Below are positions 63,874-64,000 of a stretch of 64,000 bases of DNA, piece by piece. Where the stretch lies: positions 150,652 through 214,651 of the forward strand of contig JAQGPJ010000105.1 of NCBI GenBank assembly GCA_028293125.1, in the 5' to 3' direction. The notes beneath the pieces are model-generated. The model made no database searches. It saw only the letters and a program-made list of their open reading frames with translations, and was not told the DNA's origin. The stretch comes from Verrucomicrobiales bacterium. GTDB taxonomy: Bacteria; Verrucomicrobiota; Verrucomicrobiia; Verrucomicrobiales; V1-33. The translations under genes were made by a program, and so were the position numbers. Within the stretch, counting starts at the first letter, position 1. The number at the start of each line of letters is the position of its first letter.

Positions 63874-63992
63874 AAATCGCGCGGCATCCATCCGGCATGT
63901 TCATGCGTTTGGCTGTTTATCGTCGCCGGGCCGCCGATTGAAAATTGCCTTCACCTGCCTGCGGCCGCCAATTCACTGTAAAACAATCATGG
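63874..63992 (+). repeat. leader element copy 2, start of a further cassette
   Basis: Box A (63874-63893, 18 of 20 bases the same as copy 1) and box B (63975-63991) recur, here 62 bp further apart. ATG at 63989-63991 probably opens another small gene, cut off by the window end. Confidence 0.65.
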
Positions 63993-64000
63993 GGAAATCC
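63989..64000 (+). CDS. start of a second cassette gene, truncated by window end
   Basis: Only ATG GGG AAA TCC is present. It is called because its start sits in the same conserved box B as the ORF at 63507. Nothing can be said of the product. Confidence 0.3.

Overview
The window is GC-rich bacterial chromosome, very probably from the phylum Verrucomicrobiota (order Verrucomicrobiales or a close relative). I infer this from two PEP-CTERM proteins with the short tail typical of the phylum, a remnant of a 'Verru_Chthon cassette protein A' gene, and a set common in Verrucomicrobiota and Planctomycetota: DUF1549/DUF1553, DUF1080, formylglycine sulfatases, GH127 and DUF6607. Most core genes have C- or pyrimidine-rich leaders with no Shine-Dalgarno sequence. 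No rRNA, CRISPR array or intact insertion sequence is visible.

Layout. 1-1.6 kb: broken mobile-element recombinases (a tyrosine integrase with an in-frame amber codon and a deleted serine resolvase). 1.8-5.2 kb: a PEP-CTERM protein and a subtilase split by an amber codon. 5.9-10.8 kb: two large envelope proteins of unknown function with a sulfatase stump between them. 10.6-14.1 kb: a GntR/LacI-type regulator and a sodium:solute symporter. 14.1-18.4 kb: a LysM lipoprotein, the scpA-scpB chromosome-segregation pair, a decayed DUF3471 hydrolase and a zinc alcohol dehydrogenase. 18.4-19.3 kb: a non-coding stretch with a cluster of GGTGAC/GTCACC dyads. 19.3-22.7 kb: mfd. 22.7-25.4 kb: an islet with an orphan ORF, an amber-interrupted ATP-grasp remnant and a DUF1016 nuclease whose start overlaps the stop of a dicarboxylate symporter gene. 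26.9-34.4 kb: a DUF1549/DUF1553 protein, HPr kinase, HPr, a ZnuD-like TonB receptor and a HAD phosphatase. 34.4-35.3 kb: an RHH/GNAT toxin-antitoxin pair. 35.3-41.1 kb: a GH127 glycosidase, an RDD membrane protein, a secreted protein and a sulfatase. 41.2-45 kb: fba, argB, a YjbR protein, smpB and rpoZ. 45.2-48.7 kb: a three-gene ATP-grasp / alpha-E / transglutaminase operon. 48.9-58.6 kb: an SSB-like DUF3127 protein and mostly exported enzymes, with a decayed Verru_Chthon gene and an AraC regulator interrupted by TGA. 58.8-61.8 kb: tyrA-aroA-cmk, then tRNA-Glu. 62.4-64 kb: tRNA-Asn followed by an accessory-looking segment with an iteron-like GGAAACGGGG array and small HTH-like proteins.

How the genes work together. 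HprK and HPr form the serine-phosphorylation switch used for catabolite signalling; no Enzyme I is in view. The exported sulfatase, GH127, DUF1080, lactonase and alpha/beta-hydrolase proteins, with several transporters, suggest a heterotroph living on sulfated or complex polysaccharides. tyrA-aroA-cmk is a shikimate/tyrosine block joined to a nucleotide kinase. Eight genes are visibly decayed; four of them are interrupted by a single in-frame stop (three TAG, one TGA), which is either real recent pseudogenisation or sequence error.

All family calls come from reading motifs by eye; no database search was run.
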